DNA of 32,299 bases from Roseomonas sp. 18066 (GCF_902706185.1 NZ_CACSJM010000065.1:1-32299); one strand, 5' to 3'. Counted from the stretch's first letter, positions 23,901-32,023 are shown. Notes: a model not told the origin generated them from the letters alone. Translations and numbers: made by a program.

Positions 23901-24558
23901 CCTCGTCGGCGGTCAGGCCGTGCCGTGCATCGAACTTCTTCAGCAGGTGCTGGGCGAGGCCGGCGGCCTCCTCGACCGGGGCGGCCGCCTCGGCCGTGGT
24001 GAAATGCGCCGGCAGCTTCAGGGCGGCCAGCACGCCGTTCAGCGCCACCACGGCGCCGGGCTGCTCGGGCGCGGTGGCCAGGCAGGCGAGCAGCTCGCCC
24101 AGCGTCGTGGCCGGGCAGGTGGCGATGGCGCGGTGCACGTCGAGCAGCTGCAGCAGCTTGCGCAGCACGGCGCCGAGCTCGGTCTCCGGCTCCGCGGCGG
24201 CGGCCTCGAGGAACTTGTACTGGTAGGGCTGCTCGGGATCGGCGAAGCGGGCGACCATCGAATCAACCGCCTCGACGACGGACAGCTCGCCCTCGACGCT
24301 TTCCGACCGCAGGCTCCTGAAGATCTGCTCGGCATGGCGGAGGAACTGCTTGGAGCCAATGAGCCGCGCGAGCAGCGCGTCGGCCACCATGCCCTCGGCC
24401 TCGATGGCGCTGCCAACCCGTCCCGGCGCCGAGCCCCGAAGTAACACGAAATATTCGGTCATCAGGGCGTCAGTCACAGGCTGCTGCAGCAGCGTCTGCA
24501 CCCCGGTCGGATAGCCGGCAATGCGTTGAAGGAAACGCATCGAGACGGGTTTATTCAT
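20944..24558 (-). CDS. 1204-aa protein with C-terminal GT2 glycosyltransferase domain
   Basis: The largest gene of the window. The C-terminal 258 residues (from about 947) are a family-2 glycosyltransferase: PLVSVIVSAFN, FLVDDAST (first Asp pair), GRNLAIAEA, FIAIQDADDWSHPERF (DxD site) and a MFRRSAFDRVG acceptor segment. The first roughly 945 residues are rich in Ala and Leu, partly helical, with no motif I recognise. They include a stretch with alternating Cys (QKDVAYIVPFFELLACCLP) and a helical run resembling repeats. No transmembrane helix is certain. The start at 24558 follows a weak GAGAAG; another in-frame Met lies six codons on. It heads an operon with a second glycosyltransferase and a GNAT gene. 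The N-terminus may be a scaffold, a second transferase or a sensor; this is open. Confidence 0.8.
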   Translation of the reverse strand: MNKPVSMRFLQRIAGYPTGVQTLLQQPVTDALMTEYFVLLRGSAPGRVGSAIEAEGMVADALLARLIGSKQFLRHAEQIFRSLRSESVEGELSVVEAVDSMVARFADPEQPYQYKFLEAAAAEPETELGAVLRKLLQLLDVHRAIATCPATTLGELLACLATAPEQPGAVVALNGVLAALKLPAHFTTAEAAAPVEEAAGLAQHLLKKFDARHGLTADEDDVLRAIGRSQAHGFLRALAAPEPLVVMFEDGCPAAGRGPWEALAAAGRVAAALPLGQADAAGPAGRRLVLQDEIPATPLVAALCSTLAFDATASLGVVTKTRLVRGGWAAQIVGYPEDMSGARQAAQLHGAAHAPGDAPAAELVSLQLLMPSRSAAAAVEAVAVADAFALVVCGDAAADLAAYANIDKCVVFADLAALLAALAAPGAALMPKPVLFIDRWTPAEADYLLEAVQKFWSYGGRYLTSCFALAYDNGAGAIAVNLPQQDSLTLFAPRNACAVPLAALLADPAGAAARFGGDIVMPLGQPNVAYASRLPLAEATLLRMRRHVGTLALDPALHDAIFLLGSVDHKYVGGFDLAVHWPIESLAAPILRRFTTLRHNLLSFTGDPSIRGAGAVLRGMDVTAPDVLTLGREIDTFALRLSEKPEIVLGLPADQLMTYFTMARQACQADRIAANLAAYAQDICQKDVAYIVPFFELLACCLPRHRLLVVLAFVVSGRATNRKFLFRVAECLRRYGDEAVMLLFLGMLQRHDPAALGEKAILRCFQGLLGSELGPVLAAVTHGRLLSDIAGTVDFPTRFRQAVVNGDRGTVFKLVDGALEVSSVEFVKLMDGLRSLSNELRDLALDGLSIPGLRGFHHRKLAAVVLADRATLLELKAADYLSARSDVNAVAHNILGDNGMLNALLAERFAGGAARPFAIEGDSAEAVFANAARQLGAGSLARVEGPLVSVIVSAFNPDLALLKLSLQSMRDQTHAAIEVFLVDDASTADCSAAMQALLQSDFPEVKYRRLDTNRGPYVGRNLAIAEAAGDFIAIQDADDWSHPERFALQVAAFAAEPTAQLVSTPHIRIDRHGAVQLEMDFAIFGDGPMTSMFRRSAFDRVGVFAEIRSRGDVEMRERILGYFGNQAMQTLAAPAMLCFAASTTLSQKTKSENAEYLQIFRTQISRRRSLRNLRRDGLSIDPTHRTILPFPLRAFQEDEAHAAS

Positions 24559-24748
24559 AGGATGCTTCTCTATCCTTCCACGAGGCCGTACAGCACTCCA
24601 TCCCCAGAGGGCAGAGCGATCCCCTGCATCAGCAAGCCGAACCTTAGCCGGTCGCCGCAATTCATAGCGCAATTCGACCTTCCGCACAGCCGGCCTGGGC
24701 GAGGATATGCGTGGGTTGAAATTTTATTTATCACAATAAAGTTATGTC

Positions 24749-24754
24749 ATTATA
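24749..24754 (-). promoter_or_regulatory. TATAAT -10-like element, leftward
   Basis: Exact TATAAT on the minus strand inside the AT-rich island, upstream of the glycosyltransferase operon. The -35 area (around 24772-24778) reads AATTAC or CAATTA, which is poor. Given local AT richness, a chance match is possible. Confidence 0.25.
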
Positions 24755-24823
24755 TTTTAAATACGAGTGAAGTAATTGACGAGACTTCGGGTTTTCTTGG
24801 CGGCCTTCTGACGCGGCGACCGA

Positions 24824-24850
24824 TTTTTGTTTTCTGCCGGCAGACAAAAA
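24824..24850. promoter_or_regulatory. AT-flanked dyad with CTGCCGGCAG core
   Basis: The core TCTGCCGGCAGA is a perfect 12-bp palindrome; T-rich left and A-rich right flanks extend the symmetry with two mismatches. T runs lie before, not after, the stem on both strands, so it is not a terminator. It may be a protein-binding site upstream of the glycosyltransferase operon. Confidence 0.35.
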
Positions 24851-24959
24851 ATTCAGAAAAAGCCGCGCTTTTCGATGGATCGGACGCGTTCCGCCGACCT
24901 CTCCACCCTGAGGTCGGGCAGAATTTACGCCAGATGCAATCGTCGACTGCGCCGTCCGG

Positions 24960-27900
24960 TCATCCGAAGAACACCGCATCGGCGGTCAGCGCCGCATGGT
25001 CCAGCCGCAGCGTCGCGGCGCCCAGCGTCAGCAGCGTGTCGCCGCCCTCGGCCCGCAGATGCGGCTGCAGCGCTTCCCAGCTGGTGGCGAGGAAGCCGCG
25101 CAGCAGCAGGCGGTCGCCCTCGGCGGCGTCGAAATCGGTGATGCGGTCGGCGCCGCTGCCGGCCGAGAAGACGAAGGTATCAGCGCCGTCGCCGCCGGTG
25201 AGCACGTCGTTGCCGGCCCCGCCATCGATCCGGTTGGCGCCGGCATTGCCGATGATGACATTGGCCAGCGCATTGCCGCGGCCGTCGATATCGGCGCGGC
25301 CCTGCAGCTCCAGCCGCTCGACCGCGGGGGTCAGGGCGTGGCTGACCCAGGCGCGCACCGTGTCGGTCCCCTGCCCGGCCAGCTCGACCACGCGGTCGCC
25401 GGCATCCTCGACGATGTAGATGTCGTCGCCCAGCCCGCCGGCCATGCGGTCGGCGCCGCTGCCGCCATCCAGCAGGTCGCGGCCCTCCCCGCCCCAGAGC
25501 TGGTCGTCGCCGGCGCCGCCGGACAGCCGGTCATTGCCTGAAAAACCCCACAGCCGGTTGGCCGCCGCATTGCCGCTGATGTCATTGGCCGCGGCGTTGC
25601 CGCGCCCTTCCAGCGCCGCGCCGCCCTGCAGCTCCAGGTGCTCGACATTGGCGCCCAGGCTGTAGCTGATCCAGGACTGCACCCGGTCGAAGCCGCCATA
25701 GCGGAGCTCGACCACCCGGTCGCCGGCATCGTCCACCACATAGGTGTCGTCGCCGACCCCGCCCAGCATGCGGTCAGCGCCGCTGCCGCCGGCCAGCAGG
25801 TCGCGGCCGGCGCCGCCCCAGAGCTGGTCGTCGCCGGCACCGCCCTCCAGCCGGTCGTCGCCGTCCAGGCCGCGCAGGACATTGCCGAGCTCATTGCCGA
25901 TGATGGTGTTGGCGGCGGCGTTGCCGCTGCCCTTCAGCGCGCTGCCGACCAGCTCCAGCCGCTCGACCTCGCGGGTCAGGGTGTAGTCGATGCTGGCGCG
26001 CACCGTGTCGCTGCCCTGGCCCGCCAGCTCGACCACCCGGTCGCCGCGCTGGTCGACGCGGTACAGATCGTCGCCCGCGCCGCCGGCCATGAAATCGGCG
26101 CCGGCGCCGCCCTCCAGCAGGTCGTCGCCATCGCCGCCGCGCAGCGCGTCATCGCCGCCGCCGCCCTGGAGGCTGTCATCGCCGGCGAAGCCCCACAGCC
26201 GGTTGGCCGCGTCATTGCCGCTGATGGCATTGGCCGCGGCATTGCCGCGCCCCTCCAGCGCCGCGCTGCCCTGCAGGTCGAGATGCTCGACATTGACCGG
26301 CAGGGTATAGCTGATCCAGGACTGCACCCGGTCGATGCCGCCATAGCGGAGCTCGACCACCCGGTCGCCGGCCTGCCCGACCTCGTAGAGATCGTCGCCG
26401 GTGCCGCCGGCCATGCGGTCGGCGCCGCCGCCGCCGATCAGCACATCCTGGCCGGCGCCGCCGGAAAGCTGGTCGTCGCCCTCGCCGCCTTCCAGCCGGT
26501 CGTCGCCGGCCAGGCCGCTCAGGCGATTGGCCAGGGCATTGCCGAGCAGCAGGTTGCCCAGGCCATTGCCGGTGCCGGCGCGCGCCTGGCCCAGCAGCGA
26601 CAGCTGCTCGACGCCCTGCGGCAGGGTGTAGTCGACCCAGGCCTCGACGCGGTCATAGCCCTGCCCGGCGCGCTCGACGATGCGGTCGCCGGCATCGTCG
26701 ACGATATAGCGGTCGTCGCCGGCGCCGCCCTCCATCCAGTCGGCCTCGGCGCCGCCATCGAGCTGGTCGTGGCCCTCGCCGCCGAGCAGCCGGTCGCGCC
26801 CGGCGCCGCCCTGCAGGATGTCGTCGCCGCCGCGGCCATCCAGCGTGTCCCAGCCGCGATTGCCGCGCAGCTGGTTTCCGGCCTCGTTGCCCAGGATCAT
26901 GTCGGCGCCGTCGCCGCCGATGGCATGCTCGATCAGCGTGCCGGCGGCGATGCTCAGCCCCTGGCCGGCGATGCGGCTGCCGGCGCCCGGCATCAGGTCG
27001 ATCCAGGATCCCGTGCTGACGGCGGCGGCGTTCAGCGTGTCGGCGCCGCCATCGTCGCGCAGCAGGGTGCGGGCCGCATCCTGCGCCGCGACAGCGGCGA
27101 ATTCGTCGGTGAAGACCAGCTGGTCGTCGGCGGTCGGCGCCGAGCCCAGCACGGTCAGCTGCCAGCCGAGCAGCGAACCGCCCTGGCCGCCCGCCAGGTC
27201 GTCGATCCGCAGCACCCAGGTGCCGCGCGACCATTCGCCGAGGAAATGCGTGCTGGACAGGCTGAAGGTCAGCCGCCCGGCATCGTATTGCCCCTGATGC
27301 AGCTGGTCGAGCAGCACGCTGCCGGTGCCATAGGGCGAGATCAGCACCAGCCGCAGCTCGCCCAGATGGTCATGGGCGATGTCGATCGACAGCTCCGCCC
27401 GCTCCATGCGCAGCGCGGCGTCGATGAAGACCGTGGCATAGCTGCTGCCGCCATCGGCCAGCACCATGCCGCCGCCGCCGGCGCTGGCCTGCTGCAGGTT
27501 GTGCGCGGTGTTCTGCAGCGTCCAGGATTCGGCCAGCCGCACCGCGGCGCGGGCGTCGATCAGCCCGAAGCCGGCGCTGCGGGCGACATGCATGCCGCCG
27601 CCGTTCCAGTCGTCGGCGGCGTTGAAGATCCAGTTGGCGCGCGCCGCGTCGGTGATGCGCGCGGTCATGGCGATGATCGCCTGCACGTCGCGATAGCCGA
27701 GGCCGGGATTGGCCTCCAGCATCAGCGCCGCGGTCGCCGAGCCGAGCGGCGCCGCCCAGGAGGTGACGGCGGCGGGCGCGACCGCGGTCAGCGCCGCGCC
27801 CTGGTTGGAAAAGCCCTGCACCTGGCCGAGGCCATTGGTCGCGCCGATGGTCACGGTGTAGCGGTTGTTGGAATAGTTGTGGGCATTGACGTCGTCGCCG

Positions 27901-28457
27901 ATGGCGCCGTCATTGCCGGCCGAGCGGATGATCACCGTGCCCAGGCCCCAGCGCCCGCGCGCGGCCGCATCGGCGATCGCGGCGGCGGCGCCGGCGTATT
28001 CCGCGCGGCCGAAATCATCCCGAAAGTGCTCGCCCGAGCGGCTCCAGGAATTGTTGGAGACATCGACCTGCCATTGCAGGGCGAGCATTTCCGTCTCCTG
28101 CGCGACGGTGCGGTAGCTGCGGCTGTCGAAGGCGAAGGCGACCAGGGTGGCGCCCCAGGCGGCGCCGACCCGGCCATAGCCGTTATTCGCCTGCGCGCCG
28201 AGCACCAGGGCCACCTCGGTGCCGTGCTGCGAGCCCTCGCTGCCGTCATCCGCCGTGGTCTGGCCCTGGGCCCAGGCGCTGCGCGACAGGTCGAAGCGGC
28301 CGGCGAGCTCAGGGTTGCCGAGGTCGGGGAAGGTATCGACCAGGCCGATGCGCACCCCGGCCCCAGAATACTGGCCGTAGAGCGGCGTCAGGTTGACGCC
28401 GGTACCGCCGCGGAGCTGCCACTGCGCGCCGTAGCCCGGGTCGTTGAAGCTGGCCAT
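24960..28457 (-). CDS. RTX-type subtilase with P-domain and five beta-roll modules
   Basis: An 1165-aa exoprotein. Residues 1-310 are a subtilisin (S8) domain: D41 (IGLVDTFPD), H78 (SQHGTEVA), oxyanion N182 (RSAGNDGA) and S233 (VTSWAAP, where the usual GTS reads VTS). Residues about 335-440 are a proprotein-convertase P-domain (ELSIDIAHDHLGELRLVLISP, WVLRIDDLAGG). Residues about 520-1100 hold RTX calcium-binding nonapeptides (GGxGxD) in five modules. The tail (ADTFVFSAGSGADRITDFD to ADAVFFG) is a type I secretion target domain. No N-terminal signal peptide fits type I export. No ABC/HlyD/TolC genes are in the window. The start follows AGGAA at a long 11 nt. A possible promoter is TTGGAG (28556-28551) and TATTCC (28533-28528), 17 bp apart. 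Type and triad are clear; substrates are unknown. Confidence 0.92.
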   Translation of the reverse strand: MASFNDPGYGAQWQLRGGTGVNLTPLYGQYSGAGVRIGLVDTFPDLGNPELAGRFDLSRSAWAQGQTTADDGSEGSQHGTEVALVLGAQANNGYGRVGAAWGATLVAFAFDSRSYRTVAQETEMLALQWQVDVSNNSWSRSGEHFRDDFGRAEYAGAAAAIADAAARGRWGLGTVIIRSAGNDGAIGDDVNAHNYSNNRYTVTIGATNGLGQVQGFSNQGAALTAVAPAAVTSWAAPLGSATAALMLEANPGLGYRDVQAIIAMTARITDAARANWIFNAADDWNGGGMHVARSAGFGLIDARAAVRLAESWTLQNTAHNLQQASAGGGGMVLADGGSSYATVFIDAALRMERAELSIDIAHDHLGELRLVLISPYGTGSVLLDQLHQGQYDAGRLTFSLSSTHFLGEWSRGTWVLRIDDLAGGQGGSLLGWQLTVLGSAPTADDQLVFTDEFAAVAAQDAARTLLRDDGGADTLNAAAVSTGSWIDLMPGAGSRIAGQGLSIAAGTLIEHAIGGDGADMILGNEAGNQLRGNRGWDTLDGRGGDDILQGGAGRDRLLGGEGHDQLDGGAEADWMEGGAGDDRYIVDDAGDRIVERAGQGYDRVEAWVDYTLPQGVEQLSLLGQARAGTGNGLGNLLLGNALANRLSGLAGDDRLEGGEGDDQLSGGAGQDVLIGGGGADRMAGGTGDDLYEVGQAGDRVVELRYGGIDRVQSWISYTLPVNVEHLDLQGSAALEGRGNAAANAISGNDAANRLWGFAGDDSLQGGGGDDALRGGDGDDLLEGGAGADFMAGGAGDDLYRVDQRGDRVVELAGQGSDTVRASIDYTLTREVERLELVGSALKGSGNAAANTIIGNELGNVLRGLDGDDRLEGGAGDDQLWGGAGRDLLAGGSGADRMLGGVGDDTYVVDDAGDRVVELRYGGFDRVQSWISYSLGANVEHLELQGGAALEGRGNAAANDISGNAAANRLWGFSGNDRLSGGAGDDQLWGGEGRDLLDGGSGADRMAGGLGDDIYIVEDAGDRVVELAGQGTDTVRAWVSHALTPAVERLELQGRADIDGRGNALANVIIGNAGANRIDGGAGNDVLTGGDGADTFVFSAGSGADRITDFDAAEGDRLLLRGFLATSWEALQPHLRAEGGDTLLTLGAATLRLDHAALTADAVFFG
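25248..26861 (-). repeat. Five tandem 321-324-bp modules in the RTX protein gene
   Basis: Module ends (motif GN) fall at residues 640, 748, 855, 963 and 1070, a 107-108-residue period. Each module holds RTX nonapeptides, then GDRVVEL..., a W/Y strand, VExLxLxG and GxGNAxAN. Modules 2 and 4 share RYGG and QSWISY; modules 1, 3 and 5 share AGQG. The order is B-A-B-A-B. DNA around 25663-25727 nearly equals 26308-26372, an offset of 645 bp. Confidence 0.9.
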
Positions 28458-28656
28458 CCGGAGACGATTCCTGCGCGGCGACGGGGTTGTCGGGAACGGG
28501 GCCGCACTGGATCACGCGGTGGTGACCGGAATATGAAGATCCGGCCGCCGCTCCAAGACACTTTTGCAGAAAACGCGCAGTTACATCTGTTTTTTCACGA
28601 TTTTCCCGCACCGGTTGTGACGCTCCGGCGCGGTTTCTCGCGCGGCCCGGCGAGGC

Positions 28657-30264
28657 TCAAGCCAGCTTCATGTTCCAGAAGACCAGCACCTGGTCGGCCA
28701 CCACGTCGCGCAGGGCGCTCGCATGGCCGGTGATCACCTTGTAGGAGCCGAGCGGGATGGCGAAGACTTCTTCAAACGCGATGCGCTGCATCTGCTCGAC
28801 CAGCTGCATCTGCTTCGCCTGATCGGGCTCCAGGGCGAAGGCGTCGCGCAGCCGCTCCATCTCGGCGCTCTCGGCCCAGCCGATATAGCCGCGGCGGCCG
28901 CGGCCATCGACGTTCAGGTTGATGATCGGGCTCATCAGGTCGAGGTCGCTCCAGATGCCCCAGGCGATGCTCCAGCCGCCCTGCTCCACCGGATCGGGCT
29001 TGTTGCGCCGGGCCAGCAGGCTGTTCCAGTCCATGCTGTCGACCTGGACGTTCATGCCCAGCTTCTTCAGCAGCTGCTCGGTCACCGGCGCCAGCGCGCT
29101 GCCGGAGGCGAGATCGGCCGGGTGCAGGATGACCACCTTCTCATTGGCGTAGCCGCTTTCCTTCAGCAGCTTCTGGGCGGCGGCGAAATCGGGCTTCAGC
29201 ACCGCGCCGACCTCGGTGGCATAGGGCGAATCGCAGGTGAAGAAGGCGTGGCACTCGCGGCTGAGGCTGTCATCGCCGATCTGGGCGGCCAGGTAGTCGG
29301 CCTGGTTGACCGCCATCATCACCGCCTGGCGGACCTTCTTGTTGTTGAAGGGCGGCTGCGCCCAGTTCAGCCGCATCAGCAGCGAATTGCCGATGCCGCG
29401 CGGCTGCAGCTTCACCTGGCGGTTGCGGCGCAGCAGCTGCATCTGGTCGGGGCCGACATTCTCCATCACCTGCACCTCGCCGGTGCCGAGCGCATTGGCG
29501 GCCGTCTGCTGATCGGAGATCTCCAGCCATTCGACACGGTCGAAGTGGACCACCTTGCCGCCGGCGAGGCCGCTGGCCGGCTCGGAGCGCGGGCGATATT
29601 CAGAAAAACGCTCATAGACCACGCGGTCGCCGGAGCGGTATTCGTTCGCCAGGAAGCGGAAGGGGCCGGAGCCCACCACCTCGGTGATCCGCTGGTCGGC
29701 CGGGATGTCGACGAGACGCTTGGGCAGGATGAAGGGGACGGGACCGCCGGGCTTGCCCAGCGTCTCCAGCACCAGCCCGTAGGGGTGCTTCAACACCAGC
29801 CGGAAGCTGCGGTCGTCGACGGCTTCCAGCGAGGCCGTGGCGTTCATCAGCCGCGTGCCCATCAGGTCGCGCCGCCACCAGCGGGTCAGCGAGGCGATGC
29901 AATCGGCCGAGGTCACCGGCGCGCCGTCATGGAACGTCAGCCCTTCGCGCAGGCGGAAGGTATAGGTCAGCCCGTCATCGGAGCGGGTCCAGTCCTGCAC
30001 CATCTGCGGCTGCGGCCGCATTTGCGCATCCATGGCGAAGAGCGTGTCATAGACCAGGTAGCCATGGTTGCGGGTGATGTACGCCGTGGTCGCGAAGGGA
30101 TCGAGCACGCCGAGCGTCGCATGCATCACCGCCTTCAGCACCCGCCGGTTGCCGCCGGCGCCTTGCGCCAGGGCCGGTGCCGCCAGCGGCAGGCCGGTCG
30201 CCAGGGCTGCGCCCCCTCCCAATCCGGCCTGCATCAGGCCGCGTCGCGTGGTGAGCAAAGCCAT
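28657..30264 (-). CDS. ABC transporter substrate-binding protein, peptide/nickel type (family 5)
   Basis: A 535-aa periplasmic binding protein of the SBP_bac_5 (DppA/OppA/GsiB-like) family. The signal peptide (MALLTTRRGLMQAGLGGG, cleaved near PALAQ, residue 34) has a twin-arginine pattern. Then LDPFATTAYITRNHGYLVYDTLF, WTRSDDGLTYTFRLREGLTFHDG and VVGSGPFRFL are typical family motifs. It binds short peptides, glutathione, opines or similar. It follows the gamma-glutamyltransferase gene by 64 bp on the same strand, which supports a gamma-glutamyl or glutathione-related ligand (inference). No permease or ATPase genes follow; the next gene downstream is the RTX gene. GGAGAA lies 7 nt before the ATG at 30264; upstream Met at 30411 is not needed. 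Confidence 0.92.
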   Translation of the reverse strand: MALLTTRRGLMQAGLGGGAALATGLPLAAPALAQGAGGNRRVLKAVMHATLGVLDPFATTAYITRNHGYLVYDTLFAMDAQMRPQPQMVQDWTRSDDGLTYTFRLREGLTFHDGAPVTSADCIASLTRWWRRDLMGTRLMNATASLEAVDDRSFRLVLKHPYGLVLETLGKPGGPVPFILPKRLVDIPADQRITEVVGSGPFRFLANEYRSGDRVVYERFSEYRPRSEPASGLAGGKVVHFDRVEWLEISDQQTAANALGTGEVQVMENVGPDQMQLLRRNRQVKLQPRGIGNSLLMRLNWAQPPFNNKKVRQAVMMAVNQADYLAAQIGDDSLSRECHAFFTCDSPYATEVGAVLKPDFAAAQKLLKESGYANEKVVILHPADLASGSALAPVTEQLLKKLGMNVQVDSMDWNSLLARRNKPDPVEQGGWSIAWGIWSDLDLMSPIINLNVDGRGRRGYIGWAESAEMERLRDAFALEPDQAKQMQLVEQMQRIAFEEVFAIPLGSYKVITGHASALRDVVADQVLVFWNMKLA

Positions 30265-30328
30265 GGTTCGGTTCTCCGGCAGAGAGGGGATCAGGCAAGG
30301 CTGCGGCGCCGGGACAGCGCCAGGCAAG

Positions 30329-32023
30329 TCAGTTGGCGCGGCGGCGCGGATCGGGCCAGAAGGAGGTGCCGGCGCGCGCCAGCCCGCCGCCCATGCCCAT
30401 GGCCACGCCATCGGCGCGCCAGCAGGCGGCGCCCGTCATGGCGGCGCCCGCGAAGCCGATGGCGCCCATGCCGCCCGCCACATGGTCGACCGGGGTGACC
30501 TGATGGCCCAGCGCGGCGAGACCGGCATGGATTTCCGGGGGAAAACCGCGCTCGACCTCGGCATCCTGGCCATGGGTGAAGACGCGGGGGGCCTCGACGG
30601 CCTCCTGCCAGGACATGCCGTGGTCGACGACGTTCAGCACGAACTGGAACACCGCCGAGGGGATGCGATGCGCCCCCGGCAGGCCGACGGCAAACAGCGG
30701 CCGCCCGTCGCGATGCCCCAGCATGGCCGAGATGCCGCTGGTGATCCGCTTGCCCGGCTGCAGCGACAGCGCGTTCCCCGGATGCGGGTCGAAGAGATAC
30801 ATGTAGTTGTTGGTGATGATGCCGGTGCCCGGGATCATCACCCGCGCGCCGAACAGGCTGTTGATCGTCTGGGTCGAGGTGACGATGTTGCCCGCCGCAT
30901 CGGCGATGGTGACATGCGTCGTGTTGGCCGATTCATTGCTGAGGATGCGGGCGCCGAAAATCCCCGCCCGGTCGAGGGCGATCTCGGGGCGGCGCAGTTC
31001 CGCATAGGCCTTGGAGATCAGGCGCTCGACGGGGACGTCGACGAAGGCCGGGTCGGCGGTGGCCACGCGGCGGTCGGCGGCGGCGATCTTCAGCGCCTCG
31101 ATCACCAGATGCAGCGTCTGCACCGTGCCGAAGCCGGAGGCGCGCAGGTCGAAGCCTTCCATCAGGTTCAGCATCTGCAGCACATGCACCCCGCCCGAGC
31201 AGGGCGGCGGCGGGCCGACCAGCGCGACCCCACGATAGGTGCCGCGGACGGGGACGCGCTCGACGGTGCGATAGGCCTCGAGATCGGCCAGGCGCATCGG
31301 CGAGCCCTGCTGCTCCAGCCAGGCCGCCACCTTTTTGCCCAATGCCCCGCCATACAGCCAGCCCGGCCCTTCGGCGGCCAGGCCCTCCAAGGTCGTGGCA
31401 TAATCCGGCATGGTCAGGTGGGTGCCGGCCTTCAGCGGCTCGCCATCGGGCAAGAACATCGCGGCCATGGCGGGGTCGAGAGCCAGGTCGATGGCGCTTT
31501 CGACGATGCAGGCGGCGAGATACGGCGTCACCCGAAAACCGCGGCGGGCATGGCGGATGGCGGGTTCCAGCACCGCGGCCAGCGGCAGCGTGCCGAAGCG
31601 CTCGAGCGCCTCGCACCAGCCCTTCAGCGTGCCGGGCACCGCGATGGCCAGCGGTCCGCGGCGGTTGGCGCGGCCCTCGGTCTCCATATAGTCGGGCCAG
31701 ATGTCGGAGACCGGGGTGTACTGGTCCGGCCGCGACAAGGCAGGGGCGGTGGAGAGGCTGTCGATCACCACCTCCCGCCCATCGGCCAGGCGGATCACGG
31801 CGACGCCGCCGCCGAAGAAGCCGACCATCATCGGCTCGACCACGGTGAGCGTGAACAGCGCGGCCACCGTGGCGTCGATGGCATTGCCGCCCATCGCCAT
31901 CATTTCCATGGCGGCGGCGGAGGCGAGCGGGTGGTTGGTGACCGCCATGCCGCGCTCGGCGGTGACCGGCGTCTTCTCGCAGGCGAAGGGGGAGCCGGCG
32001 CGGGCGCGCCAATCATCGGTCAT
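30329..32023 (-). CDS. Gamma-glutamyltransferase family protein
   Basis: A 564-aa Ntn-hydrolase that cuts or transfers gamma-glutamyl groups (glutathione and related). The self-processing Thr is T368 in ANTTHVTIADAAGNIV (first Thr of TTH); cleavage there would give a large subunit of about 367 and a small one of about 197 residues. Other signatures: ASAAAMEMMAMGGNAIDA near 35-50, GGGVAVI, PGTLKGWCEALERFG, and the glycine loop PPPPCSGG. No convincing signal peptide is visible at the chosen start (ATG 32023), which is unusual for a periplasmic enzyme. The frame reaches 32089, but that upstream part is no signal peptide either. The ribosome site is weak (AGGA, 11 nt). It likely forms an operon with the substrate-binding protein. 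Confidence 0.9.
   Translation of the reverse strand: MTDDWRARAGSPFACEKTPVTAERGMAVTNHPLASAAAMEMMAMGGNAIDATVAALFTLTVVEPMMVGFFGGGVAVIRLADGREVVIDSLSTAPALSRPDQYTPVSDIWPDYMETEGRANRRGPLAIAVPGTLKGWCEALERFGTLPLAAVLEPAIRHARRGFRVTPYLAACIVESAIDLALDPAMAAMFLPDGEPLKAGTHLTMPDYATTLEGLAAEGPGWLYGGALGKKVAAWLEQQGSPMRLADLEAYRTVERVPVRGTYRGVALVGPPPPCSGGVHVLQMLNLMEGFDLRASGFGTVQTLHLVIEALKIAAADRRVATADPAFVDVPVERLISKAYAELRRPEIALDRAGIFGARILSNESANTTHVTIADAAGNIVTSTQTINSLFGARVMIPGTGIITNNYMYLFDPHPGNALSLQPGKRITSGISAMLGHRDGRPLFAVGLPGAHRIPSAVFQFVLNVVDHGMSWQEAVEAPRVFTHGQDAEVERGFPPEIHAGLAALGHQVTPVDHVAGGMGAIGFAGAAMTGAACWRADGVAMGMGGGLARAGTSFWPDPRRRAN

Larger units (their letters stand above)
24559..24959. other. AT-rich intergenic island, 401 bp
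   Basis: This is the only clearly AT-rich stretch in the window; 24711-24860 is far below the surroundings in GC. On the minus strand it holds a perfect TATAAT (24754-24749) about 190 bp before the large glycosyltransferase start, though no good -35 lies 16-18 bp upstream. A near-perfect dyad (TTTTTGT... CTGCCGGCAG ...ACAAAAA, 24824-24850) is present. I see no coding frame. Confidence 0.5.

Noticed and set aside
20878..24444. A 1188-codon plus-strand frame
   Set aside because: Antisense shadow of the large glycosyltransferase gene; low-complexity Gln/Arg/Gly composition.
24824..24850. The AT-flanked dyad as a terminator for the RTX gene
   Set aside because: On either strand the T run precedes the stem and A residues follow it, the wrong polarity.
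25638..28733. A 1031-codon plus-strand frame
   Set aside because: Antisense to the RTX repeats; its apparent repeat structure only mirrors theirs.
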